Shown: positions 43,730-52,856 of the stretch, in pieces
Layout of the letters: each line of letters starts with the position of its first letter
How positions within the stretch are numbered: the first letter of the stretch is position 1
Assembly (NCBI RefSeq): GCF_000425625.1
Contig: NZ_AUDU01000028.1
Location: 102,417 to 166,416, forward strand
Direction of reading: 5' to 3'
From: Stutzerimonas azotifigens DSM 17556
GTDB lineage: Bacteria; Pseudomonadota; Gammaproteobacteria; Pseudomonadales; Pseudomonadaceae
Length of the DNA stretch: 64,000 nucleotides
Notes under the pieces: model-generated
The model's input: only the letters and a program-made list of their open reading frames with translations
What the model was told of the DNA's origin: nothing
Databases searched by the model: none
Position numbers and translations under genes: made by a program

Positions 43730-44893
43730 ATGACCGCTCCCGCCCACTGCCTCGTCCCCTACCCCGACAGCCCGGTGCCGAACGCCGCCGAGGGCCCGCT
43801 CGCCGGCCTCGCCTTCGCGGTGAAGGACATCTTCGACGTCGCCGGCTACCCGACCGGCTGCGGCAACCCGCACAAGCTCGCCGAGTCGGGCATCAAGACC
43901 ACCCATGCGCCGGCGGTGCAGCGCCTGCTGGAGGCCGGCGCGCGCTTCGCCGGCAAGACGGTCACCGACGAACTGGCCTTCTCCATGAACGGCAAGAACG
44001 CCCACTTCGGCACGCCGCGCAACGGCGGCGACCCGCGGCGCATTCCCGGCGGCTCCAGCTCCGGCTCGGCCTCGGCGGTGTCCAACGGCCTGTGCGACTT
44101 CGCCCTGGGCACCGACACCGGCGGCTCGGTGCGCGCCCCGGCCAGCCACTGCGGGGTCATCGGCCTGCGCCCGACCCACGGGCGCGTCAGCCTGGACGGC
44201 TGCATGAAACTCGCCCACGGCTTCGACACCTGCGGCTGGTTCGCCCGCGACCTCGAGGTGTTCGCCCGGGTCGGCGCGGTGCTGCTGGGCGAGGATGCCG
44301 TGACGCTGCCCGAGCGCCCGCGGCTGCTGCTGGCCGAGGACCTGCTGCCGCTGACCGCCCCGGCGGTGCGTGATGCCACCGGCGCGCTCCTGCAGCACCT
44401 GGGCCTGCAGCCCGAGCCGGTGGCCGCCATGGGCCTGCCGAGCGACGACCTGTACTGGGCCTTCCGCCACATCCAGGGCCTGGAGGCCTGGCAGAACCAG
44501 GGCGAGTTCCTGCGCCGCTACGACGTGCAGCTCGGCCCCGGCGTCAAGGAACGCTTCGCCTGGTCGTCGCAGCTGGACGAAGCCCGCGTGGCGCCGTACC
44601 GGGAGATCCGCCAGGCCTTCACCGCGCACTTCGACGCGCTGCTCGGCAGCGACGCGGTGCTGCTGATGCCGACCATGCCGGACGTCGCGCCGCTGCTGGA
44701 AAGCCCCGAGGCCGACCTCGAGGACTACCGCAATCAGTCGATCCGCATGCTCTGCCTGTCGGTGCTGTCCGGCTGCCCGCAATTGTCGCTGCCGCTGCTG
44801 CGGATCGACGGCGCGCCGCTGGGCCTGTCGCTGGTCGGCCCGCGCGGCAGCGACCGCTCGCTGATCGCCTTCGCCCGTCACCTGATGGCCTGA
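43730..44893 (+). CDS. Amidase signature family hydrolase
   Basis: Cytoplasmic amide hydrolase releasing ammonia from a carboxamide. The Ser-cisSer-Lys catalytic set is visible: Lys in LAFAVKDIFDVAG (about 30), the Ser pair in RIPGGSSSGSASAVS (about 105-119) and DFALGTDTGGSVRAPASHCG (about 124-143). At 387 residues it is shorter than the usual 450-500, mainly at the C-terminus. GAGGA precedes the ATG. Located directly after the ABC importer and before a carbamoyl hydrolase, it probably acts on the imported compound. Substrate unknown. Confidence 0.9.
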   Translation: MTAPAHCLVPYPDSPVPNAAEGPLAGLAFAVKDIFDVAGYPTGCGNPHKLAESGIKTTHAPAVQRLLEAGARFAGKTVTDELAFSMNGKNAHFGTPRNGGDPRRIPGGSSSGSASAVSNGLCDFALGTDTGGSVRAPASHCGVIGLRPTHGRVSLDGCMKLAHGFDTCGWFARDLEVFARVGAVLLGEDAVTLPERPRLLLAEDLLPLTAPAVRDATGALLQHLGLQPEPVAAMGLPSDDLYWAFRHIQGLEAWQNQGEFLRRYDVQLGPGVKERFAWSSQLDEARVAPYREIRQAFTAHFDALLGSDAVLLMPTMPDVAPLLESPEADLEDYRNQSIRMLCLSVLSGCPQLSLPLLRIDGAPLGLSLVGPRGSDRSLIAFARHLMA

Positions 44894-44914
44894 AAGTCTT
44901 TTGGGAAGAACGCC

Positions 44915-46153
44915 ATGACCCTGCACATCGATTCCAACCGCCTCTGGCAATCCCTCATGCAACTGGCCGAGATCGGCGCCACCGCCAAGGGTGGCGTCTG
45001 CCGCCTGGCGCTGACCGAGCTCGACCGCCAGGGCCGCGACCTCTTCGTCGGCTGGTGCCGCGACGCCGGCCTGGAGGTACGCGTCGACGCCATCGGCAAC
45101 ATCTTCGCCCGTCGCGAGGGCCGCGACCCGACGCGGCGCGCCATCGCCATGGGCAGCCACATCGACACCCAGCCCACCGGCGGCAAGTTCGACGGCAACT
45201 TCGGCGTGCTCGCCGGCCTCGAGGTGCTGCGCACGCTCAACGACCACGGCATCGAGACCGAGGCACCGCTGGAAGTGGTGGTGTGGACCAACGAGGAAGG
45301 CTCGCGCTTCGTCCCGGTGATGATGGGCTCGGGCGTGTTCACCGGCGCCTTCGGCCTCGACCACGTGCTGCCGCAGAAGGACGTCGACGGCTTCACCGTC
45401 GCCGGCGAACTCGACCGCATCGGCTACGCCGGCCCACAGGCGCCCGGCGAGGTGCCGGGCGGGATGTTCGCCGCCTACTTCGAGGCCCACATCGAGCAGG
45501 GCCCGGTGCTGGAGGCGCACCAGCTGCCGATCGGCGTGGTTCCCGGCGCCCTCGGCCAGCGCTGGTACGACATGACCGTCACCGGCATGGAAGCCCACGC
45601 CGGCCCGACCCCGATGAACCAGCGCCACGACGCCCTGCTGGCCGCGTCGCAGCTGGTGCAGACGGTCAACCGCATCGCCCTCGACCACGCCCCGCACGGT
45701 CGGGCCACGGTGGGCTTCATGCAGGTCTCACCGAACTCACGCAACACCATCCCCGGCACGGTGAAGTTCTCGGTGGACTTCCGCGCGCTGGACGACGACG
45801 CCCTCGCCGCCATGGACGCCGCCCTGCGCGACGCCTGCGCCTCGCTGGCCGCGACCGACGAGCGCCTGGCCATCGAGGTCGAGCAGGTCGTCTACTTCCC
45901 GCCCTGCCGCTTCGACCCGGCGTGCATCGCCAGCGTGCGCCAAGCCGCCGAGGAACTCGGCCTGGGCAACATGGAAGTGGTCAGCGGCGCCGGCCACGAT
46001 GCCGTCTACCTCGCCGACGTGACGCCCACGGCGATGATCTTCGTGCCCTGCAAGGACGGCATCAGCCACAACGAGATCGAGGACGCCTCCCAGGAACACG
46101 TCGCCGCCGGCGCCGACGTGCTGCTCAACGCGGTGCTCAGGCAGGCGCGCTAG
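44915..46153 (+). CDS. M20 family N-carbamoyl-L-amino acid hydrolase / allantoate amidohydrolase type
   Basis: Zinc-dependent amidohydrolase that would remove a carbamoyl group, giving an amino acid, CO2 and ammonia. At 412 residues it shows the metal ligands in order: His in GSHIDTQPTGGKFDGNFG with the bridging Asp (about 90-107), Glu pair in TNEEGSRF (about 126), His in YFEAHIEQGP (about 192) and the C-terminal His of ISHNEIEDA. The dimerisation domain lies between about 212 and 330 (MEAHAGPTPMNQRHDA). Relatives are HyuC, allantoate amidohydrolase and beta-ureidopropionase. Last gene of the sigma-54 operon, converging with the MBL-fold gene. Confidence 0.9.
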   Translation: MTLHIDSNRLWQSLMQLAEIGATAKGGVCRLALTELDRQGRDLFVGWCRDAGLEVRVDAIGNIFARREGRDPTRRAIAMGSHIDTQPTGGKFDGNFGVLAGLEVLRTLNDHGIETEAPLEVVVWTNEEGSRFVPVMMGSGVFTGAFGLDHVLPQKDVDGFTVAGELDRIGYAGPQAPGEVPGGMFAAYFEAHIEQGPVLEAHQLPIGVVPGALGQRWYDMTVTGMEAHAGPTPMNQRHDALLAASQLVQTVNRIALDHAPHGRATVGFMQVSPNSRNTIPGTVKFSVDFRALDDDALAAMDAALRDACASLAATDERLAIEVEQVVYFPPCRFDPACIASVRQAAEELGLGNMEVVSGAGHDAVYLADVTPTAMIFVPCKDGISHNEIEDASQEHVAAGADVLLNAVLRQAR

Positions 46154-46157
46154 CCCA

Positions 46158-46994
46158 TCAGGGGCGCGCGCCGAGGTTGGCTCGCAACGACGGCGCCAGC
46201 AGGCGCGGTGCCGCCAGCGTCGCGTCGCGGCGGGTGCGCATCTGCACGAAGGCCTCCTCGTCGAGGCCTGCGCGCAGGTGGATGTTGTGCGCCAGCTGCT
46301 CGGCCACGGTGCACTCGGACACCGGCGCGCGGCCGGGCGGCGGATAGTCGTGGCACATGAACAGCCGGGTCTGCGGCGGCAACTCCAGCAGCCTGCGCAG
46401 CGAGCGATACAGTGCCCGGGCGCTGCCGCCGGGGAAGTCGCAGCGCGCCGTGCCGACGTCCGGCGGGAACAGCGTGTCGCCGACGAACACCAGCTGGCCG
46501 TCGACCTGGTAGGCGATGTCCGCCGGCGTGTGCCCAGGTACCGCGAGGGCGCGGATCTCCAGCGAGCCGATGCGGAAAGGCTCGTCCGCGCCGAACAGGT
46601 GATCGTACGGCTCCTCGTCGAACGGGCCATAGCGCCCGGCGAGGGCATGGCGCACTTCCCACACCCGCGCGCCGATGCCGATGCGCCCGCCCAGCCGGTC
46701 GCGCAGATAGCGGGCGGCGGAAAGATGGTCGGCGTGCACGTGGGTTTCCAGCAGCCAGTCGAGCCGCAGCCCGCTCGTGCGGATGTAGGTCGTCACCGCG
46801 TCGGCCAGGCGGGTGTCGGTCCGGCCGCTGGCCGGGTCGTAGCCCAGCACCGCGTCGATCACTGCGCAGGGCGCCTGGCCCCGGGCGTGCAGCACGTGGG
46901 TGAAGGACGAAGTGGCCGGATCGAAGAACGAACGCACCGTCGCAGGCATGGCCGAAGCCTCGGGCGAGGGATGGCCCGGCGGAAGCGGTTTCAT
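46158..46994 (-). CDS. MBL-fold metallo-hydrolase (persulfide dioxygenase-like)
   Basis: Metallo-beta-lactamase-fold enzyme, 278 residues. Metal-site motifs are ETHVHADHLSAARYLRDRL (about 82), the PGHTPADIAY His (about 165), the FVGDTLFPPDVGTARCDFPG Asp (about 180-199), and the C-terminal His of LFMCHDYPPPGR. This GTARCDFPGG pattern is that of ETHE1/Blh-type persulfide dioxygenases rather than glyoxalase II or lactamases. ATG 46994 is chosen because GGAGGG is seven bases upstream. It follows the cyanase gene on the same strand after 114 bp. A sulfur or thiocyanate-related link to cyanate is possible but is inference. Confidence 0.85.
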   Translation of the reverse strand: MKPLPPGHPSPEASAMPATVRSFFDPATSSFTHVLHARGQAPCAVIDAVLGYDPASGRTDTRLADAVTTYIRTSGLRLDWLLETHVHADHLSAARYLRDRLGGRIGIGARVWEVRHALAGRYGPFDEEPYDHLFGADEPFRIGSLEIRALAVPGHTPADIAYQVDGQLVFVGDTLFPPDVGTARCDFPGGSARALYRSLRRLLELPPQTRLFMCHDYPPPGRAPVSECTVAEQLAHNIHLRAGLDEEAFVQMRTRRDATLAAPRLLAPSLRANLGARP

Positions 46995-47108
46995 GCCGAT
47001 GCCCTCCAGCATGACGAAAGCGGCGCGCAGCCGACCCCCGCGAGGCCTAGCGGCCTCGGGCGGTTGCGCAGCGAAGAGGAAAAGGTCGCGGCCGGACGGC
47101 CGCATCCA

Positions 47109-47558
47109 TCAGTAGCTCTTGTACGGCAGGAACTTGCCGGAGAGCACGACATTGACGCGGTCGCCCTTCGGATCGGGCTCGCGCTGGATGTCCATGGAGA
47201 AGTCGATGGCGCTCATGATGCCGTCGCCGAATTCCTCGTGGATCAGCTCCTTGATGGTGCTGCCGTAGACGTTGACGATCTCGTACCAGCGGTAGATCAG
47301 CGGGTCGGTCGGCACGGCGGTTGGCAGCGAGCCCTTGTACGGCACGATCTGCAGCCAGGCCACTGCCTCGTCGGACAGCTCGAACAGCTTGCCGAGGGTT
47401 TCCGCCTGGGCCTTGTCGAAGGCCATCTGCCCCAGCAGGCCGGCCGTGGTCCACTCCTTGCTCATGCCGATGGCCTCGGCGGCCTGGCTCCACTTGATGC
47501 CCTTGGCGACCTTCGCCGAGACGATCATCTGGGTGACTTGCGCGCGATCGGTGATCAT
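47109..47558 (-). CDS. cynS: Cyanate hydratase (cyanase)
   Basis: Catalyses bicarbonate-dependent decomposition of cyanate to ammonia and CO2, providing nitrogen and detoxification. The 149-residue protein has the N-terminal helical domain and the C-terminal catalytic domain with RWYEIVNVYGSTIKELIHEE. The catalytic Arg90, Glu93 and Ser116 correspond to E. coli Arg96, Glu99 and Ser122. GGAG precedes the ATG. No carbonic anhydrase (cynT) or cynR is adjacent. Its position beside an amidase and carbamoyl hydrolase fits a nitrogen-scavenging neighbourhood. Confidence 0.95.
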   Translation of the reverse strand: MITDRAQVTQMIVSAKVAKGIKWSQAAEAIGMSKEWTTAGLLGQMAFDKAQAETLGKLFELSDEAVAWLQIVPYKGSLPTAVPTDPLIYRWYEIVNVYGSTIKELIHEEFGDGIMSAIDFSMDIQREPDPKGDRVNVVLSGKFLPYKSY

Positions 47559-48276
47559 TGTCTTTCTCCGTGGGTGGCTTAGATGGCATGAATGCGCCTA
47601 CGGGTGGCAGCTTTTTCGGAGAGATCCGCTGGCTGCCGCGCAGTTTGCTGATGCAGAGGCAAGAAGGTCGCATCAAATCGGGGCGAAAAATTTCATCGCT
47701 CTGGTTCGTGGCTCTCGTTTGACCGTGCCCTTGTCCGGCCTCCCCCCTTCTCCTGAGGGAGAAGGAAGTCGGTGCCGATCTAGTAGGGCGGGCCGGGCGG
47801 CGTTCCGCGCAGGGTGGGCTTTAGCCCACCCTACGGCGCTGGCGCTACCACCTGATCAAGACAGTTGCTCATTCATTTCGATACGCCTGTCTTAGCGACG
47901 CACTATTGCCATGCATGTGTCGTTCCATGGGTACAAAGTCTCGCAACCTGCATAACCCTGACATTGCAGCCCGCATGACGCATGCCATGGAAGACGGTCG
48001 ATAGCGCAAGCGTCTTCATCAGCGCCCGTGTTGACTACTCGATAGCGCAGGCCGGCCTGCCGACCGGTTCGCAAAATATTTGTCGCCGAAAGCGTGCTAA
48101 CTGCCCGGTCTGTGCGACATGGCCCGCACCGGACCGGTGCGACTGGAGCGAGGCTGAGCCATCACAGCGACGCGTGCGAGGCGCTTGTGCCTGACGTGGT
48201 CGCCAGCCCTGCAAGGGCTCGCGCCTACCAACCACCCCTCCCCCGGTGTGGCCACCGGAGGAAGGACGCGCCTGCC
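47559..48276. repeat. Intergenic region with repeat modules, about 720 bp
   Basis: The spacer between cynS and the DUF6351 gene has no convincing gene. It contains GTAGGGCGGGCCGGGCGGCG from 47783, a near copy of the 3945 block, and the hairpin AGGGTGGGCTTTAGCCCACC (47811-47830), a common Pseudomonas intergenic palindrome. A weak hairpin CCGGTGTGGCCACCGG (48244-48259) lies just past the DUF6351 stop and may end that gene. CGATAGCGCA occurs twice (about 48000 and 48040). Confidence 0.6.
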
Positions 48277-50523
48277 TCAGCGGCTGCCGGGCAGCCGGTC
48301 GCGCCGGTAGCGGCCGACGTCGGTGTACTCCAGCCAGGTGCCGACCAGCCCGGTCTGCCCCACCCCGGGCACCTCCCAGTTGCACACGCCCGAGGGGAAG
48401 ATGCGAGTCAGCCGTGCGTATTCCTCGGGGCTGAAGGCCACGACGTAGTCGCGCGGGTCGACGGCCTTGAGCTGGCACTTGACGACGTTCGACGCCAGCG
48501 GCCCGCCGGCTACCATCCGCGGCGAGGGGAACGCCGGGTAGAGGTCGTTGCAGGCCGAGCTGCCGGGCCCGCCGAAGCGCTGCGGCTCGGGCAGGAACTG
48601 CGGGGTCGCTTCGCGCGTCCAGCAGCCGTCCTGCAGGTCGGCGGGCTTGTTGCGCACCACCTTCTCGGCCCTCGGCGCCAGGCTCGGGTCGGCCTCGATG
48701 CGCGCCAGCCAGCGGTCCATGGCCTCCAGTGCGCGGTCCTGGATGTAGCCCACGCGCCCCGGATAGGCGGCGTTGTCCACATTGTTGCCGCCGCCGCTCC
48801 ACATCACGTGGTTGTCGATGTGCCCGTTGGCCGCGCGCAGGCGTTCGCGGGTGGAGAAGTGATGGAACTTCAGGTGGATGTCGCCGCCGGCCTGCAGGTC
48901 GGTGTACATCTGGTCGTAGTCGAGGATCGGCATCTCGGCCAGCCCGCCGCCGCCGTTGAGCATGCGCCCGGTCTCGTAGGCGGCGCGCGTGGCCTGGCGG
49001 TCGGCGACCATGCGCTCGGGGGTGAAGTTGGCATCGATGTCCATGCCGCCGATCTTCTCGTTCAGGTCGAGGAACTGCGCCTTGCTGATCTGCCCGGCGT
49101 TCAGCGCCTCGAGGCCGTACTGGATGCCGACGTTGTCCAGCGGACGGCGGGCGAAGCCGGTCTGGCGGTCGACGCCGAAGCTGTTCAGCGCATGGTCGTA
49201 GATGGTCGGCCGCGCGCCGTCGGGGTTGTCCTGCAGGTGGTAGCGCAGCGAGGCCGGCACCGAGGCGTCGAATTCCGCCGAGGCGCGATCGGTGCGCCCG
49301 GGCACCGGGTCGAGACGCGCGGCGCCGTTGTCGAGGTTGGGAATGGTGGCGAACAGGCCGAAGCCGGAGGCCGCGCGCAGTTGCTCCTCGGTCCAGGGCA
49401 CGCCGGGATTCTGGTAGTAGTGCCAGAGCAGGCGCGAATCGGCCAGCGTGTGGGCGGTGCCGAAGGCCACCTCGGGGAAGCTGCACGATGGGATGATGCC
49501 GTCCAGCAGGCCGGGGTAGTTGTCGCCGATCTGGTGCTGCTGGTAGGAGCCGCCCGAACAGCCCCAGCCGATGGTGTAGCGCGGCCGGCCGTAGGCTTCG
49601 ATGAAGCGCTCCTTGACCATCATCATGGTCTCGGCGGCGAGCAGGTCGTCGCAGTTGTTGCCGAACACGTTCAGCGAGGCCGAGGCGGTGGCGAAGCCGC
49701 GCGACAGCTCGCGGTGGTCGAGCACGCCGCCGGTGCCGTTGCCCTGGCGGTACCAGCCGGAGCGGCAGCCGCCGCCGAAGTTGTAGACCAGCCGGCCGTT
49801 CCAGGCGCCGTCGCGGCGATCGATCGCGGGCCCCGGCAGCGCCGGGTTGTCGAGCACGGCGGTCTGGTAGATGGCGCGGTTGAGGGTGCCGGTCTCCAGC
49901 CGCACGACGTAGGGGACGGTCACCCCGTCGAGCGTGGTGGTCATCGCCAGGTCGCCCGGCGGCAGCGCCGGATCGTATTTGCGGAACTGGCCGGAGGTGG
50001 TGCGGTAGACGTAGTCGACCCGGCGCGCCACGGTGCAGTTCTCGTCCAGCGGCGCGCCCAGGGTACCGCCGCCCGGGTAGACCTGGAACTCGCTGGTCTC
50101 GCAGGCGAAGGGCTCCTGCTTGGGCCCGGCGAACACCGGGCCGGACAGCGGATGGGAGACCAGCTCGAGGCTGGCGGTGCCGGCGCCCCGGGCGCGGGCC
50201 ATGAGCTTGTTGCGGCCGTCCTGCAGCCCCTCGACCAGGCCGATCAGCGAACGGCCGTCCTCGGCCAGGCTGAAGACCGAACGGATCTCGGTGCCGTTGA
50301 GGGTGATGCTGACCTCCTCGGCGCTGGCCCGGTCAGCCAGGTTGATGCGGATCAGTGCATCGCCGCCGCTGAGCTTGTCGGGCCGGTTCGACAGGCTTTC
50401 GATACTCAGGCGCTGGGCCGCCTGGACGGAGCCCGCCGAAACGGCCAGCGCCAGTGCAGCCAGACCGAATTGCAAGGCATGGGTAGTGCGCAGGGGGCGT
50501 TCGCCCTTTTTTGTTGTTTTCAT
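48277..50523 (-). CDS. DUF6351 family secreted protein, alpha/beta-hydrolase-like
   Basis: Exported protein of 748 residues with a signal peptide ending near SVQA|AQRL. An N-terminal immunoglobulin-like domain (about 36-130, LSIESLSNRPDKLSGGDALI) precedes a large hydrolase-like domain. That domain has NGRLVYNFGGGCRSGW and a nucleophile-elbow-like GWGCSGGSYQQHQ (about 318), reminiscent of tannase/feruloyl esterases but assigned to DUF6351. Several Cys (GGGC, NNCDD, SCSF, DGCW, SACND) suggest periplasmic disulphides. GAGGA lies upstream of ATG 50523. The family has no established activity to my knowledge; esterase function is inference. It stands alone, divergent from the aldo/keto reductase gene; the 50524-50838 gap holds no gene. 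Confidence 0.85.
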   Translation of the reverse strand: MKTTKKGERPLRTTHALQFGLAALALAVSAGSVQAAQRLSIESLSNRPDKLSGGDALIRINLADRASAEEVSITLNGTEIRSVFSLAEDGRSLIGLVEGLQDGRNKLMARARGAGTASLELVSHPLSGPVFAGPKQEPFACETSEFQVYPGGGTLGAPLDENCTVARRVDYVYRTTSGQFRKYDPALPPGDLAMTTTLDGVTVPYVVRLETGTLNRAIYQTAVLDNPALPGPAIDRRDGAWNGRLVYNFGGGCRSGWYRQGNGTGGVLDHRELSRGFATASASLNVFGNNCDDLLAAETMMMVKERFIEAYGRPRYTIGWGCSGGSYQQHQIGDNYPGLLDGIIPSCSFPEVAFGTAHTLADSRLLWHYYQNPGVPWTEEQLRAASGFGLFATIPNLDNGAARLDPVPGRTDRASAEFDASVPASLRYHLQDNPDGARPTIYDHALNSFGVDRQTGFARRPLDNVGIQYGLEALNAGQISKAQFLDLNEKIGGMDIDANFTPERMVADRQATRAAYETGRMLNGGGGLAEMPILDYDQMYTDLQAGGDIHLKFHHFSTRERLRAANGHIDNHVMWSGGGNNVDNAAYPGRVGYIQDRALEAMDRWLARIEADPSLAPRAEKVVRNKPADLQDGCWTREATPQFLPEPQRFGGPGSSACNDLYPAFPSPRMVAGGPLASNVVKCQLKAVDPRDYVVAFSPEEYARLTRIFPSGVCNWEVPGVGQTGLVGTWLEYTDVGRYRRDRLPGSR

Positions 50524-50838
50524 GGGTGTGTCCTCGGTTCCTGCTAGGGAAGTGCGCTGTGGCGTCCCTGCACCGATTGGCCGAAAGGCCTGGCTGCCTG
50601 CCTGTCGTTCAGCGTAGAACCCAGGCGCCGGCCAGACCAAAAGACCGACCGCCGGCATCGCGCGCTGGCCGTGGAGAATTCCGGGCGACGCAAGAAGTAT
50701 CGAGGGCGGCGGAGCCACACCCCCTCCCAGGCAGACGAACACTCCTGCGCGAACCGCCCGCATTGCATTTGGACGAGAACTTGCGCAGCGGCGATTCGCC
50801 GACAAAGCTTGCTGCAGCCACTCACCAACGGAGCCAGC

Positions 50839-51819
50839 ATGGACTACGTGAATCTCGGACGCAGCGGGCTGCGGGTCTCGCGCCTGTGCCTGGGCTGCAT
50901 GACCTACGGCGTGCCCGACCGCGGCAAGCACCCCTGGACCCTCGACGAGGCGGCCAGCCGGCCGCTGCTGCGCAAGGCGCTGAACCTGGGCATCAACTTC
51001 CTCGACACCGCCAACGCCTATTCCGACGGCACCAGCGAGGAGATCGTCGGCCGCGCGCTGAAGGACTTCGCCCGCCGCGACGAGATCGTCCTGGCCACCA
51101 AGGTCTACATGCCGATGGGCCCGGGGCCGAACCAGGGCGGGCTGTCGCGCAAGGCGATCATGCAGGCCATCGACGCCAGCCTGGCGCGGCTCGGCACCGA
51201 CTACGTCGACCTCTACCAGATTCACCGCTGGGACTATCGCACGCCCATCGAGGAAACCCTCGAGGCCCTGCATGATGTGGTCAAGGCCGGCAAGGCACGC
51301 TACATCGGCGCCTCCTCGATGTTCGCCTGGCAGTTCGCCAAGGCCCTGCACACCTCCGAGCTGAACGGCTGGACGCGCTTCATCAGCATGCAGAACCACC
51401 TCAACCTGCTGAACCGCGAGGAGGAGCGCGAGATGCTGCCGCTGTGTGCCGATCGCGGCATCGGGGTGATCCCCTGGAGCCCGCTGGCGCGCGGGCGCCT
51501 GACCCGCGACTGGGCGGCCGGCAGCGAGCGCGAGCGCACCGACGATTTCGGCCGGAGCCTGTACGGGCAGGTCGAATCCAGCGACCGGCAGGTGGTCGAG
51601 GCGGTGGCGCGGGTAGCCGAGCGCCGCGGCGTGCCACGCGCGCAGGTGGCGCTGGCCTGGCTGGCGCAGAAGGCCGAGGTCACCGCGCCGATCGTCGGCG
51701 CCTCGCGTCCGGAGCACCTCGACGACGCGCTGGCGGCGCTGAGCCTGCAGCTTTCCGACGAGGAACGCGCCGAGCTGGAAGCACCCTACGTGCCGCACCC
51801 GGTGGTGGGCTTCCAGTAG
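50839..51819 (+). CDS. Aldo/keto reductase
   Basis: NADPH-dependent oxidoreductase of the AKR superfamily (YajO/Tas-like subgroup), 326 residues. It starts MDYVNLGRSGLRVSRLCLGC. Catalytic residues are visible: Asp and Tyr in FLDTANAYSDGTSEE (about 54-68), Lys in LATKVYMP (about 91) and His in YQIHRWDYRTP (about 134). The C-terminal SRPEHLDDAL segment binds the cofactor. GGAG lies eight bases before the ATG. It converges with the LysR gene four bases on; the 315-bp upstream region separates it from the DUF6351 gene. Physiological substrate unknown. Confidence 0.92.
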   Translation: MDYVNLGRSGLRVSRLCLGCMTYGVPDRGKHPWTLDEAASRPLLRKALNLGINFLDTANAYSDGTSEEIVGRALKDFARRDEIVLATKVYMPMGPGPNQGGLSRKAIMQAIDASLARLGTDYVDLYQIHRWDYRTPIEETLEALHDVVKAGKARYIGASSMFAWQFAKALHTSELNGWTRFISMQNHLNLLNREEEREMLPLCADRGIGVIPWSPLARGRLTRDWAAGSERERTDDFGRSLYGQVESSDRQVVEAVARVAERRGVPRAQVALAWLAQKAEVTAPIVGASRPEHLDDALAALSLQLSDEERAELEAPYVPHPVVGFQ

Positions 51820-51823
51820 CCTG

Positions 51824-52699
51824 TCAGGCGCCCTCGAGCAGCGAGCGCAACAGTTCGATCACCGCCTGCTGGCGCTGCGCGTCGCGGTACACCAGGCCCA
51901 CGTGCAGCGGGATGCGCGGCTCGCTGATCGGCTTCCACAGCAGGTTCTGGTTGCTGTGCAGCTGCCGCGCCCGGCCCGGCAGCACGGTGGCCAGGGTGCT
52001 GTGCGGCAGGCTGTCGAGGATCCCGCCCATGTGGTTGAGCTCGGCCTGCACCTGCGGCCGGCGGCCGATCGCGGCGAGCTGCTCCTGCCACAGCTGGCGG
52101 ATCCTGAATTCCTCGCCGAGCAGCAGCATCGGTAGCTCGGCGGCCTGCGCCAGGGATACCTTCCTGAACGCCTTGAGCGGATGCTCGAGGCCGACCACCA
52201 GCTGCAGCTCGTCCTCGTACAGCGGCAGCGCGTGCAGGCCCGGCTGGCGCGGCGGCAGGAAGCCGATGCCGACGTCCAGGTTGCCGGTCAGCAGGCGCCG
52301 CTCGATGTCGAAGCCGGACAGCTCGTAGATCTGCACCACCATCTGCGGCTGGGCCTCGCGCAGCCGCTCCAGCAGCAGCGGCACCACGCTGGCGTTGACC
52401 GTCTGCAGCACGCCGATCGCCAGGTTGCGCGGCGCCTGTCCGCGGAAGCTGCGCAGCGCCTCGCGGGCGCGCTCGAGGCCGTCGAGCAGCGGCACCGCAT
52501 GGCTGTAGAGCGTCTGCGCCGCCAGCGTCGGCAGCAGACGCTTGCCGCTGCGCTGGAACAGGCTGACGTCGAGGTCCCGCTCGAGCTGCCGGATCTGTTG
52601 CGACAGGGCCGGCTGGGACAGGCTGAGGCGTTCCGCAGCGCGGCCGACGTGACCTTCCTCGTAGAGCGCGACGAAGTAGCGTAGCTGGCGAAAATCCAT
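51824..52699 (-). CDS. LysR family regulator (CynR-like)
   Basis: DNA-binding regulator, 291 residues. The HTH covers FRQLRYFVALYEEGHVGRAA and LSQPALSQQIRQLERDLDVS, and the effector domain begins near RNLAIGVLQTVNASVVPLLL. Sequence style resembles CynR, but cynS is over 4 kb away with unrelated genes between, so cyanate control is not assumed. It is divergent from the aminotransferase operon and convergent with the aldo/keto reductase. The divergent operon at 52857 is the likeliest target. Confidence 0.9.
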   Translation of the reverse strand: MDFRQLRYFVALYEEGHVGRAAERLSLSQPALSQQIRQLERDLDVSLFQRSGKRLLPTLAAQTLYSHAVPLLDGLERAREALRSFRGQAPRNLAIGVLQTVNASVVPLLLERLREAQPQMVVQIYELSGFDIERRLLTGNLDVGIGFLPPRQPGLHALPLYEDELQLVVGLEHPLKAFRKVSLAQAAELPMLLLGEEFRIRQLWQEQLAAIGRRPQVQAELNHMGGILDSLPHSTLATVLPGRARQLHSNQNLLWKPISEPRIPLHVGLVYRDAQRQQAVIELLRSLLEGA

Positions 52700-52856
52700 A
52701 AGTTGCGCTTATCAAAAAAGCTGGAAAATCGAAATGGTTCCGGTGCACCGGGGCGCTTAGTGTAGCGCTCACCAGCATGACCAGCGTGGAGCGCCGGCAA
52801 TGAAGCAGGTCACCGATCGGGGCCTAACCATAGGGAAAGCGAAACTTCGGCCAGGA

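Noticed and set aside
48277..51798. An 1173-residue version of the DUF6351 protein starting near 51798
   Set aside because: The extra N-terminus would run antisense through the whole aldo/keto reductase gene. A good ribosome-binding site and signal peptide begin at 50523.
51824..52699. CynR, the regulator of the cyanase gene
   Set aside because: Sequence style is CynR-like, but it is more than 4 kb from cynS with unrelated genes between and is divergent from the aminotransferase operon.
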